This document shows positions 9,515 to 17,078 of a DNA stretch of 34,107 nt, piece by piece (position 1 is the first letter of the stretch; each line of letters starts with the position of its first letter). Made by a program: the position numbers and the translations under genes. Under the pieces are notes generated by a model. It ran no database searches. It worked only from the letters and a program-made list of their open reading frames with translations, and had not been told where the DNA came from. The stretch is taken from NCBI GenBank assembly GCA_013696315.1, contig JACCYU010000211.1, forward strand, positions 1 through 34,107, written 5' to 3'. This stretch comes from Gammaproteobacteria bacterium (lineage in GTDB: Bacteria; Pseudomonadota; Gammaproteobacteria; JACCYU01).

Positions 9515-10462
9515 ATGAGCAGTCCCACCGACCCGCAGCGGGCGGCAGTCAGGCAGGTCGTCGTCGAGAACGACCAGGCCGGACAGCGCATCGATAACTT
9601 CCTGCTGCGCTGTCTCAAGGGTGTGCCGCGCAGCTACGTTTACCGCATCCTGCGTAGCGGCGAAGTGCGAGTCAACAAGGGCCGGATCAAACCGACGTAT
9701 CGGCTGGCCGCGGATGACCGCATTCGCATACCGCCGGTGCGCAGCGGTAACCGTACACCGGTGGCGGCGCCGGCCGCGCTTTGCGAGCGTCTGGAAACAG
9801 CGATTCTACTCGAAGACGAGGATCTGATAGCACTAGACAAGCCGTCCGGGCTGGCCGTGCATGGCGGCGGCGGCGTGGATTACGGGGTGATCGAGATCCT
9901 GCGGCAGGCGCGACCGCACGCACCGCAGCTGGAACTTGTGCACCGCCTGGATCGTGGCACCAGCGGCTGCCTGCTGCTCGCCAAGTCACGATCGATGCTG
10001 AACGCGCTGCATCGCCTGCTGCATGATGGCGGCATCGACAAACATTATCTTGCGCTGGTACAGGGTCGCTGGGCAGGCGGCGCACGCAGGGTTACCGCCG
10101 CGCTGGAGCGGTTGCCCGAGCACAGCCGGGTGACGACCGACGCGCACGGAAAGCACGCGGTGAGCCTGTTTATGCCCGTGGCTCGATTCGGCAACAGCTC
10201 GCTGATGGACGTGTCCGCACTGAGCGGACGCACGCATCAGATTCGTGTGCATGCCGCGCATCTCGGTCAGCCGATCGCGGGCGACGACCGCTACGGTGAC
10301 CACGGGTTCAACCGAGAAATGCGGGCCCGCGGTCTGCGGCGGCTGTTTTTGCACGCGTCGCGCCTGGACTTCCGGATTCCCAACTCAGGAAAACGCTACA
10401 GTATCGAGGCGCCGCTGGAGCCGCGCCTGCAACAGGTTGTGGAGAATCTAGCAGGATGTTGA
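9515..10462 (+). CDS. rluC: 23S rRNA pseudouridine synthase RluC
   Basis: 315 residues. An N-terminal S4 RNA-binding domain (about 15-75; QRIDNFLLR, then a VRVNKGR strand) precedes a RluA-family catalytic domain with HRLDRGTSGCLL, whose Asp is the catalytic residue. RluC isomerises uridines in 23S rRNA (955, 2504 and 2580 in E. coli). Divergence from rne supports RluC over RluD. ATG 9515 follows a GCGGGG stretch; a TTG seven codons upstream is less likely. The last codons and the TGA stop (…LAGC) lie inside the left end of a small repeat element, so the original C-terminus has probably been replaced. Confidence 0.94.
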   Translation: MSSPTDPQRAAVRQVVVENDQAGQRIDNFLLRCLKGVPRSYVYRILRSGEVRVNKGRIKPTYRLAADDRIRIPPVRSGNRTPVAAPAALCERLETAILLEDEDLIALDKPSGLAVHGGGGVDYGVIEILRQARPHAPQLELVHRLDRGTSGCLLLAKSRSMLNALHRLLHDGGIDKHYLALVQGRWAGGARRVTAALERLPEHSRVTTDAHGKHAVSLFMPVARFGNSSLMDVSALSGRTHQIRVHAAHLGQPIAGDDRYGDHGFNREMRARGLRRLFLHASRLDFRIPNSGKRYSIEAPLEPRLQQVVENLAGC

Positions 10463-10604
10463 AAAAGGGTTGTCCTGCCCTTTTTCGCGACGGGTCCGGC
10501 GCATGTCCGGACCCGTCTACGCGAATCAAACACTTGCGTGTTTTAGTTCGCGGGCAGGGCATCCATGCCCCGCACTAGCAGGCTGTTTTTCAACAGCCTG
10601 CTAG
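10448..10604. repeat. 157-bp palindrome-rich MITE/REP-like element
   Basis: Terminal inverted repeats: the left end is CTAGCAGGATGTTGAAAAA (10448-10466); the right end reads, in reverse complement, CTAGCAGGCTGTTGAAAAA. The right end is itself a perfect 13-bp hairpin (10575-10587 with 10592-10604, loop TTTC). Inside are an 11-bp perfect hairpin GACGGGTCCGG/CCGGACCCGTC (10489-10517) and a compound hairpin from CGCGAA to TTCGCG (10520-10552). It carries no gene and covers the rluC stop codon. It could also terminate rluC transcription. Confidence 0.75.
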
Positions 10605-10706
10605 AAGCGCATGGCGCGCGTTGCGGTGAGCTGTGAAATCGCGTCGTTGTATACTCCAGGCCAATGTTAGACTGACGGCGCTTTCGTGCTCACGCAGGTA
10701 AATCGC

Positions 10707-11687
10707 ATGGCAAACGAACCAACCGAATCAACCTCAGCAAAGACACAGGGAGATGCCCTCGGCTGGGAGCGGGAGACGCTGGCACAGCTGGCGGCCGCGG
10801 GGCTGACGGAGCAACGCCGTACACGGCGCTGGGGAATTTTTTTCAAGCTGCTGGGTTTCGCGTACCTTTTCTTTCTGCTCTTTGTGCTGGGCGCGTTGAA
10901 GACGGGGCCGGACTATGCCGTGACAGGCGGCAAACATACGGCGCTGATCGAGCTGGAGGGCGTCATCGCCGCGGACCAGGCTGCCAGTGCCGAGAATGTG
11001 ATCGCCGGGTTGCGTGCGGCCTTCGACGACAAACAGACTTCCGGCATTATCCTGCGCATCAACAGTCCCGGCGGCAGCCCGGTGCAGGCGGGTTACATCA
11101 ACGACGAAATCTATCGCCTGCGCGAGCTCCATCCGGACATCCCGCTGCATGCGGTGGTCTCGGACGTGTGCGCCTCCGGCGGCATGTACGTGGCGGTGGC
11201 GGCGGACAGGATTTTCGCGAACGAGGCCAGTCTGGTCGGTTCCATTGGCGTGCGCATCGACAGTTTCGGTTTTGTCGAGGCGCTGGACACGCTGGGCGTG
11301 GAACGGCGGCTCTACACCGCCGGCGAACACAAGGGCATGCTGGATCCTTTTCTGCCACAGGACCCGGCCGAGCGCGCGCACATCGAGGCGATGCTGGAGG
11401 AAATTCACCAGCAGTTTATCGACGTGGTCAGGGAGGGCCGTGGCGACCGGCTCAAGGACGGCCCTGGCCTGTTCTCGGGCCTGGTCTGGTCGGGCAAGCG
11501 CGCGATGAGGCTGGGTCTGGTGGACGAAATGGGCAGCGCCGGTTACGTGGCGCGCGAGGTCATCGGCGTCGACAACGTCGTCGATTTCACGCATAGACAA
11601 GATTATCTGGAGTGGTTCGCCGATCGTCTGGGCACGACCTTAGCGCGCGAAATCGAGGCGCGCCTGCTGTTGCCCGATTTGCGCTAG
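10707..11687 (+). CDS. sppA: Signal peptide peptidase SppA-type S49 protease
   Basis: About 326 residues. A single transmembrane segment (about residues 49-67, FKLLGFAYLFFLLFVLGAL) anchors the N-terminus, and the rest is a ClpP-fold S49 peptidase domain. The nucleophilic Ser is in VCASGGMYVA and the general-base Lys is in AGEHKGMLDPF. It degrades signal peptides left in the membrane after secretion. The size is that of the short, single-domain bacterial SppA rather than the E. coli tandem protein. ATG 10707 is preferred (AGGTA upstream) over a GTG seven codons earlier. Its position between rluC and yceF matches the pseudomonad-type order. Confidence 0.92.
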   Translation: MANEPTESTSAKTQGDALGWERETLAQLAAAGLTEQRRTRRWGIFFKLLGFAYLFFLLFVLGALKTGPDYAVTGGKHTALIELEGVIAADQAASAENVIAGLRAAFDDKQTSGIILRINSPGGSPVQAGYINDEIYRLRELHPDIPLHAVVSDVCASGGMYVAVAADRIFANEASLVGSIGVRIDSFGFVEALDTLGVERRLYTAGEHKGMLDPFLPQDPAERAHIEAMLEEIHQQFIDVVREGRGDRLKDGPGLFSGLVWSGKRAMRLGLVDEMGSAGYVAREVIGVDNVVDFTHRQDYLEWFADRLGTTLAREIEARLLLPDLR

Positions 11688-11717
11688 TGTGGGAGTTATA
11701 CCTCCCGATCGTAACCG

Positions 11718-12617
11718 CTAACCTGCGGCACGCTCGGACTGAACCGTTATTTGGTCTGCGCCCGGCTGCTTGTACGGCGTGGCGACATGACCGTACACGT
11801 GGCGATTGTTATAGTCCATGATGCGGGGGAACAGCAGCATGGGCACCCGCCACTGTTTGTGACTGAACAACCAGCGGTTGTCGTAGAACACGCCACTCAT
11901 TTTCTCCTCGCTGTTGCGCATGCGGTTGATTAGCACCCCGTGATGCTCGGCCTTGTTGAACGATAAGACTTCTGCCGTGAACTCATCGCCCAGAAACGCG
12001 GAGATTTTTGTGAGCGACTGGGAGGGAAACAGGCAAAGCTCCTCGTAGCTCAGCTGCGCCGAGGGCACGCCGAGCCGCTTGATCACGGCCTGATTCTCAC
12101 GGTTCTCCCTATACCAGCGCCGGAACAGCCGTGAGGACATGTTGCGCGTAAACCGCTGATAGCGCGGCAGCTTTCTGAACTGCTGATTCTGGTGTTCGCG
12201 CAGTGACACGGTCCACGCGCGCACGTCCTTGATGACGTAAAATGTCTTGACCTGCACATGCGGGAGTGTAGTCAGCGCTGCCAGCGCCGGCATCGCTTTG
12301 GAGGAATCGACAGGGGCCTTGTCGTCGCCGAAACGAGCCTTGAATCCATCCAGAAAAATCTGATAGCGCCCGGCTGCGGTGGCTTCGTCCGAACCCCGCA
12401 GGCGACTGACGACTTCGCCCCAGAACGTGCAGTCGTTGGCGGTCTTGCCGCACGAGCATTGCACGCCCTCCGGGTTGGCAAAGCGCTCCGAGCCTGGCCT
12501 GATCAGGCCGTAAACCTCGCCCACGCTCACGTATCTGGGGTGTGCGCCGATCATGAGGCTCAACAGGCTGGTGCCGCTGCGCGGGATGCCCGAGATAAAT
12601 ACGATATTCTGTTTCAT
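11718..12617 (-). CDS. Sulfotransferase family protein
   Basis: 299 residues. The N-terminal motif IVFISGIPRSGTSLL (about 5-19) is the 5'-phosphosulfate-binding loop of PAPS-dependent sulfotransferases, followed by GEVYGL. A Cys cluster (CSCGKTANDC, about 54-63) and a basic C-terminal half follow. It would transfer sulfate from PAPS to an unknown acceptor such as a glycan or lipid; nothing in the neighbourhood suggests which. It interrupts the usual sppA-yceF adjacency and is convergent with sppA, so it may be a later insertion. No mobile element borders it. Confidence 0.85.
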   Translation of the reverse strand: MKQNIVFISGIPRSGTSLLSLMIGAHPRYVSVGEVYGLIRPGSERFANPEGVQCSCGKTANDCTFWGEVVSRLRGSDEATAAGRYQIFLDGFKARFGDDKAPVDSSKAMPALAALTTLPHVQVKTFYVIKDVRAWTVSLREHQNQQFRKLPRYQRFTRNMSSRLFRRWYRENRENQAVIKRLGVPSAQLSYEELCLFPSQSLTKISAFLGDEFTAEVLSFNKAEHHGVLINRMRNSEEKMSGVFYDNRWLFSHKQWRVPMLLFPRIMDYNNRHVYGHVATPYKQPGADQITVQSERAAG

Positions 12618-12723
12618 GCGAGGCTCGTGGGGTGATTGCTGTAGTTATTAATTTGCAAGCGACATATTAGTTCATGCGCAAATCACGTGCCTAGTTAATT
12701 CATCAGCGCACCACGCGTCCGGC

Positions 12724-13335
12724 TCAAGCCCGATCGCGATCGAGCGCGTCGCTCAACGGGCTTAGCCCGGCCCGCGTCAGCATGCTCACCAGTTGAATCA
12801 GGGGCAGTCCGATTAGAGCGGTCGGGTCCGGCCCCTCGATTTTCTCCACCAGCGCGATCCCCAGACGGTCGGACATGAAGCTGCCGGCGCATTGATAAGG
12901 TGTCTCGCGGCGTACATAAGTCGTGATCTGAGCGCGTGAAAGGGTTCGAAAGGTGACTTTGCTTATTACCTCGTCAATCTGAGTCTCGCCGCTCGCGGTG
13001 TCAAGCAGGCACAGACCGGTGTGAAAGGTCACGCAGCGTCCTGCGCTGCCCGCGAGCTGCTCGACAGCGGCGTCGAAGCCGCCCGGCTTGCCGAGAATTT
13101 CCCCGTCCCGCATGGCGCACTGATCGCTGCCGATGACCAGCGCGCCGGCACGCTGCGCGCCTACCGCTCGCGCCTTCAGCAGCGCCAGTCGCGTCACCAT
13201 ATCGGTGGCGATCTCGCCCGGGCGCGGTGTTTCATCCACGTGCGGCGCAACCACTTCGAAATCCAGGCCGAGACGCTTCAGCAGCGCCTTACGGTGGGGC
13301 GAACTGGAAGCGAGAACAAAATGACTCGTTGACAA
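12724..13335 (-). CDS. yceF: Maf/YceF-family nucleoside triphosphate pyrophosphatase
   Basis: About 203 residues. Maf motifs present: FVLASSSPHRKALL near the N-terminus, the Glu of HVDETP, and GSDQ. YceF hydrolyses modified nucleotides, m7GTP in E. coli, to the monophosphate and pyrophosphate; the yceD-rpmF-plsX context supports YceF rather than YhdE. The chosen start is TTG 13335 because GAGGT lies five bases upstream on the coding strand and it gives the usual short lead-in to LASSSP; a further TTG at 13365 is possible. It is divergent from yceD, whereas in many relatives they run together in neighbouring positions. Confidence 0.9.
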   Translation of the reverse strand: MSTSHFVLASSSPHRKALLKRLGLDFEVVAPHVDETPRPGEIATDMVTRLALLKARAVGAQRAGALVIGSDQCAMRDGEILGKPGGFDAAVEQLAGSAGRCVTFHTGLCLLDTASGETQIDEVISKVTFRTLSRAQITTYVRRETPYQCAGSFMSDRLGIALVEKIEGPDPTALIGLPLIQLVSMLTRAGLSPLSDALDRDRA

Positions 13336-13510
13336 GAGATACCTCAGCCGGGACAGACCCGCCAAGCGTGATCGCTGACGGTTCGCAGGAACGGTGTTGG
13401 CGCTACGACGCTAGCGAGCCCGACAGACAGATCGCCCCGCAAGCACAAGGCGAATACTACAGTGCATTGCTTTGACGCGCGGCTGGCGAGCCTATAGACT
13501 CCGCGGGCTT

Positions 13511-14065
13511 ATGTCCAGGGAGTTGCCATTGCGGATCGATCCTCGCCGCCTGGCGGAGCAACACGTGCGCCTGCGGGGTTCTTTGCTGCTCGCGCGGATG
13601 AAGCGACTGGGCAGATTGTTGATGACATCGGACACGCTGATCACATCCAGCGGGGCCGTTTATGTGTCGCTGTACTTCGGTCGCAACGCGAGTGGCCTGC
13701 AAGTGATAGCAGGCGCGATCAGTGCGCGGCTGGAGATGGAATGTCAGCGCTGTCTGCGGCCGTATACGCAAGCGGTTGATCGCAGGTTCGAGCTGGTGCT
13801 GGCGCAGGGTGAGGCCGAGGCCCAGCGGCTGCTGGCGGATTACGACGTTCTGGAAGTCGCTGATACCGACATCTTTACACAGGATGTTATTGAAGATGAA
13901 TTGTTGCTGTCGATACCGCTGATTCCAGCGCACGCGGACGCGGCGCTTTGCGAGCGGGTTAACCCGGGCGGTCAGACAGCGGACACAAGCGTAGTCAACG
14001 CGGCGGAGGACACGCCGCCGGCACGTAATCCGTTCAGCGTGCTTGAAGGTCTGAAGACGAGCTAG
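13511..14065 (+). CDS. yceD: YceD/DUF177 family protein (23S rRNA accumulation)
   Basis: 184 residues. DUF177 proteins next to rpmF are needed for normal 23S rRNA accumulation. A CQRCLRP motif near residue 80 is the characteristic paired-Cys element, and a strongly acidic segment with EDELLLSIPLIP follows. ATG 13511 is preferred over an upstream TTG at 13472. A perfect 8-bp inverted repeat (GCTAGCCG/CGGCTAGC) spans its stop codon. rpmF follows after 54 bp, so the two are probably cotranscribed. Confidence 0.92.
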   Translation: MSRELPLRIDPRRLAEQHVRLRGSLLLARMKRLGRLLMTSDTLITSSGAVYVSLYFGRNASGLQVIAGAISARLEMECQRCLRPYTQAVDRRFELVLAQGEAEAQRLLADYDVLEVADTDIFTQDVIEDELLLSIPLIPAHADAALCERVNPGGQTADTSVVNAAEDTPPARNPFSVLEGLKTS

Positions 14066-14090
14066 CCGGTTCCCGACGATTTCGGCTAGC
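14061..14090 (+). other. Inverted repeat across the yceD stop codon
   Basis: GCTAGCCG (14061-14068) and CGGCTAGC (14083-14090) are perfect 8-bp arms with a 14-nt loop. No T-run follows, so it is not a clear terminator; an RNA processing or attenuation site between yceD and rpmF is possible. Confidence 0.4.
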
Positions 14091-14119
14091 CCTGGCGCAA
14101 TTATTACTGGAGAATACCG

Positions 14120-14314
14120 ATGGCCGTACCACAAAGACGCCGCTCCCGCTCGCGCCGGGACAAGCGCCGCGCGCACGATTCGCTGACCGGGCCGACCCTG
14201 GCAACCGATTCCACCTCCGGTGAAACACGTCTGCGTCACCACATCGGGCCTGACGGCTATTACCGTGGCCGCCAGATCATCAAGCCCGACGACGATACCG
14301 AAGAAGAAACCTGA
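14120..14314 (+). CDS. rpmF: 50S ribosomal protein L32
   Basis: 64 residues. It begins [20 protein letters not shown] and continues with LTGPTL and [11 protein letters not shown], all hallmarks of L32. It lacks the Cys residues of zinc-binding L32 forms, as is normal in this class. A good CTGGAG lies upstream of ATG 14120. It has an acidic C-terminal tail (DDDTEEET). Its position between yceD and plsX is diagnostic of the operon. Confidence 0.97.
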   Translation: MAVPQRRRSRSRRDKRRAHDSLTGPTLATDSTSGETRLRHHIGPDGYYRGRQIIKPDDDTEEET

Positions 14315-14407
14315 GACGCACACACGCGCGCGATCCGTTCGGTATTTTGTCGTTGGAACGGGTTTGCAGCCGTGTCATCTGACATCTAGCTGTCCGTCTT
14401 GTCGGCG

Positions 14408-15436
14408 ATGAAGGAGTTCGTCACCATCTCCCTGGACGCCATGGGCGGTGATCACGGGATTCCGGTGGTTGTGCCCGCGGCGATCAACATGCTGCACCGC
14501 TTTGACGACCTGCAGGTCATCCTGGTCGGCGACGAGCAGCAGATCGCGCGGCAACTGGAAAAAGCGGGCGGGCGCGATCAGCCGCGGGTGCAAATCACGC
14601 ACGCCACGCAGACGATCCCGATGGATGAGCCGCCGGCGCAGGCGCTGCGGTTCAAGAAAGATTCCTCGATGCGGGTCGTGATCAACCTGGTGCAATCGGG
14701 CGCGTCCCAGGCCTGCGTGAGCGCCGGCAATACCGGCGCGCTGATGGCCACCGCGCGTTTCGTGCTCAAGACGCTTGCCGGCATCGACCGGCCGGCCATT
14801 ATCACCGGCATGCCGTCGATCAAGGGTCATACGCACGTGCTGGACCTGGGCGCCAATGTCGACTGCAAGGCCGAACATCTGTTTCAGTTCGCGGTAATGG
14901 GGTCGGTGCTGGCGAGTGCTGTGGATGAGCTCGACAGCCCCAGGGTGGGCCTGCTCAATGTCGGGCAGGAAGCCATCAAAGGCAATGATCAGGTCAAGGA
15001 GGCGAACCGCCTGCTGGAACGTAGTCTGCTAAACTACGTGGGCTATGTAGAGGGGGACGCCATTTACTGCGGCGATGTTGACGTGGTGGTGTGCGACGGC
15101 TTTGTCGGCAACACCGCGTTGAAAGCCAGCGAAGGGGTAGCCCAGATGATCGCACAACTGGTGCGGGAAGAATTCAGGCGCACGGCACTGTCGCGGTTGC
15201 GGGGGCTGGTCGCCATGCCGGTGCTGAAAGCGTTTCGCGGCCGCATCGATCCACGGCGTTACAATGGCGCAAGTCTGGTGGGCTTGCAGGGCATCGTGAT
15301 CAAGAGTCACGGCGGCGCTGACATTCTTGCTTTCGAGCACGCCATCCGGATCGCCCGCGTGGAGGCTCGCAAGGCGGTACCCCAGCGCATCGACAAGCAG
15401 CTGGCAAGATTGCTGAACGACCAGCGAGCCGGATAA
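14408..15436 (+). CDS. plsX: Phosphate acyltransferase PlsX
   Basis: 342 residues. The N-terminal signature [19 protein letters not shown] and the [10 protein letters not shown] motif identify PlsX, a peripheral membrane enzyme that converts acyl-ACP and phosphate to acyl-phosphate for phospholipid synthesis. ATG 14408 is chosen; the frame could open three codons earlier at a TTG. It lies 93 bp after rpmF and about 30 bp before fabH, in the conserved order, so it links fatty-acid synthesis to membrane lipid supply. Confidence 0.96.
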   Translation: MKEFVTISLDAMGGDHGIPVVVPAAINMLHRFDDLQVILVGDEQQIARQLEKAGGRDQPRVQITHATQTIPMDEPPAQALRFKKDSSMRVVINLVQSGASQACVSAGNTGALMATARFVLKTLAGIDRPAIITGMPSIKGHTHVLDLGANVDCKAEHLFQFAVMGSVLASAVDELDSPRVGLLNVGQEAIKGNDQVKEANRLLERSLLNYVGYVEGDAIYCGDVDVVVCDGFVGNTALKASEGVAQMIAQLVREEFRRTALSRLRGLVAMPVLKAFRGRIDPRRYNGASLVGLQGIVIKSHGGADILAFEHAIRIARVEARKAVPQRIDKQLARLLNDQRAG

Positions 15437-15466
15437 AACCGGAGCAGAACAACCCGGAGCGGAATA

Positions 15467-16444
15467 ATTATTTCAGCCAAGCATGCGCGCATTACCGGAA
15501 CCGGCGGCTACCTGCCGCGCAAGGTGCTGACCAATCACGACCTCGAAAAGCTGGTCGATACTTCGGACCAGTGGATTACTGAACGCACCGGCATCAGGAA
15601 ACGCCACATCGCGGCGGAGGGTGAATCGACTGGCGACATGGCCGAAGCCGCCGCGCGGCGCGCGTTGGAAATGGCGGAACGACGCCCGCAAGACGTGGAT
15701 CTTATCGTGCTCGCCACCACCACGCCAGACAAGATCTTTCCCGGCACCGCGTGCCTGCTGCAGAAACGCCTGGGCATTCACGGCTGCGCGGCCTTCGACG
15801 TACAGGCTGTATGCACGGGTTTCGTTTACGCGCTGGGTATCGCCGATCGTTTTATCCGCACGGGCGGCGCGCGCTGCGCGCTGGTCCTGGGCGCCGAATC
15901 GCTGTCGCGTCTGCTGGACTGGACGGATCGCACCACCTGCGTGCTGTTCGGCGACGGTGCCGGCTCGGTGGTGCTGGAAGCAAGCGAGGAGCCGGGAATT
16001 CTGTCCACGCATCTGCATGCGGACGGCAGTTTCGAGCATCTTTTGCACGTGCCCGGCGGCATAGGCCAGGGTCAGGAGTCGCTGCTCGATGGCGGCGCTT
16101 TTGTGACGATGAAAGGCAATGAGGTGTTCAGGATGGCGGTGCGCACCCTGCATCGCATCGTCGATGAGACCCTAGCCGCCAATTTTACCGACAAGGAAGA
16201 CATCGACTGGCTGATCCCGCACCAGGCGAATTACCGCATCATCGAGGCTACCGCGCACAAGCTGAAAATGTCCATGGACCATGTGGTGGTGACCATCCAG
16301 GATCACGGCAACACCTCCGCGGCGTCCATCCCGCTGGCGCTGGACGTGGCGGTGCGCGACGGCCGCATCCAGCGCGGCGAGATTTTGATCATGGAGGCTT
16401 TCGGCGGCGGCTTTACCTGGGGTTCCGCGCTGGTCAGGTTCTAG
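15467..16444 (+). CDS. fabH: Beta-ketoacyl-ACP synthase III, apparent ATT start
   Basis: About 325 residues; condenses acetyl-CoA with malonyl-ACP to start fatty-acid synthesis. The catalytic triad is present: Cys116 (VQAVCTGF), His252 (IPHQAN) and Asn282 (HGNTSAAS). The C-terminus [14 protein letters not shown] is typical. Homology requires [17 protein letters not shown] at the N-terminus, but no ATG, GTG or TTG exists in frame between the plsX stop and GTG 15524, which falls after this strand. GGAG at 15456-15459 is seven bases from ATT 15467, so a rare ATT start is the best fit (ATT 15470 is the next option). The usual fabD-fabG-acpP genes do not follow. Confidence 0.88.
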   Translation: MISAKHARITGTGGYLPRKVLTNHDLEKLVDTSDQWITERTGIRKRHIAAEGESTGDMAEAAARRALEMAERRPQDVDLIVLATTTPDKIFPGTACLLQKRLGIHGCAAFDVQAVCTGFVYALGIADRFIRTGGARCALVLGAESLSRLLDWTDRTTCVLFGDGAGSVVLEASEEPGILSTHLHADGSFEHLLHVPGGIGQGQESLLDGGAFVTMKGNEVFRMAVRTLHRIVDETLAANFTDKEDIDWLIPHQANYRIIEATAHKLKMSMDHVVVTIQDHGNTSAASIPLALDVAVRDGRIQRGEILIMEAFGGGFTWGSALVRF

Positions 16445-16476
16445 GCGCCGCTGGCCAGGACTCGTTTCCGCGGGGA

Positions 16477-16504
16477 TTCATGTCTCGTTTCCGCCAAGTA
16501 TAAT
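16477..16504 (+). promoter_or_regulatory. Candidate promoter upstream of the CYTH gene
   Basis: A consensus TATAAT (16499-16504) with a weak -35 TTCATG (16477-16482) at 16 bp. It precedes the CYTH start by about 30 bp and may also serve uvrC and pgsA. Confidence 0.4.
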
Positions 16505-16536
16505 ATTTGTCCGTTTTGCCTCTCTCGCGTGCACAT

Positions 16537-17007
16537 ATGGCGACCGAAATCAAACGCAAGTTTCTGCTATGTTCCGACGCCTGGCGCGCGGATGTGATCC
16601 GCCGCGAGCGCTATGTGCAAGGCTATCTCGCCAACACGGCCTTAAGTTCGATTCGGGTGCGGGTGTGCGACACCCGCGCGTGGCTCAATATCAAGCAGGC
16701 GGTGCCGGGCAGGCAGCGCGGAGAATACGAATACCCCATCGCGATCGCCGACGCGCGCGAAATGCTGGAGAATCTGTGCGAAGGTCATCGCATCGAGAAG
16801 ACCCGTCATTCCGTGTATGGTGGCGATGATCTGTGGGAAATCGACGAATTCGAGGGCGTCAATCAGGGCCTGATTGTGGCCGAGATCGAGCTGCAATAGG
16901 CGCGGCAAACATTCGATCGTCCCCGCTGGCTCGATCGCGAGATCACCGACGATCTGCGCTATTACAACAACCGGCTCGCCTCTCACCCCTACGCCGAGTG
17001 GGGCTGA
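16537..17007 (+). pseudogene. CYTH-domain triphosphatase-like gene with internal amber codon
   Basis: The intact part begins MATEIKRKFLL, the ExExK-type CYTH/triphosphate tunnel metalloenzyme signature, and continues through VRVCDTRAWLNIK and IDEFEG to IVAEIELQ. A TAG at 16897-16899 then ends the frame at 120 residues. The same frame continues past the TAG with a clearly family-like tail (FDRPRWLDREITDD, then YYNNRLASHPYAEWG) to a TGA at 17005-17007. The full product would be about 156 residues, the usual length. Such proteins bind and hydrolyse inorganic or nucleoside triphosphates. The truncated product lacks the terminal tunnel strand and helix, so loss of function is likely unless the amber is suppressed or is a sequencing error. 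Confidence 0.88.
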
Positions 17008-17078
17008 GCGCGCCCACGCGAGGTCCGCCGCCGCAAGGCCGATTCCCTACGCGCGCCGCGCCGGATTACAATGGGACG

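Noticed and set aside
11691-11706. GGGAG-TTATAC-CTCCC hairpin between sppA and the sulfotransferase gene
   Set aside because: Only 5 bp with no T-run on either strand; too weak to call a terminator.
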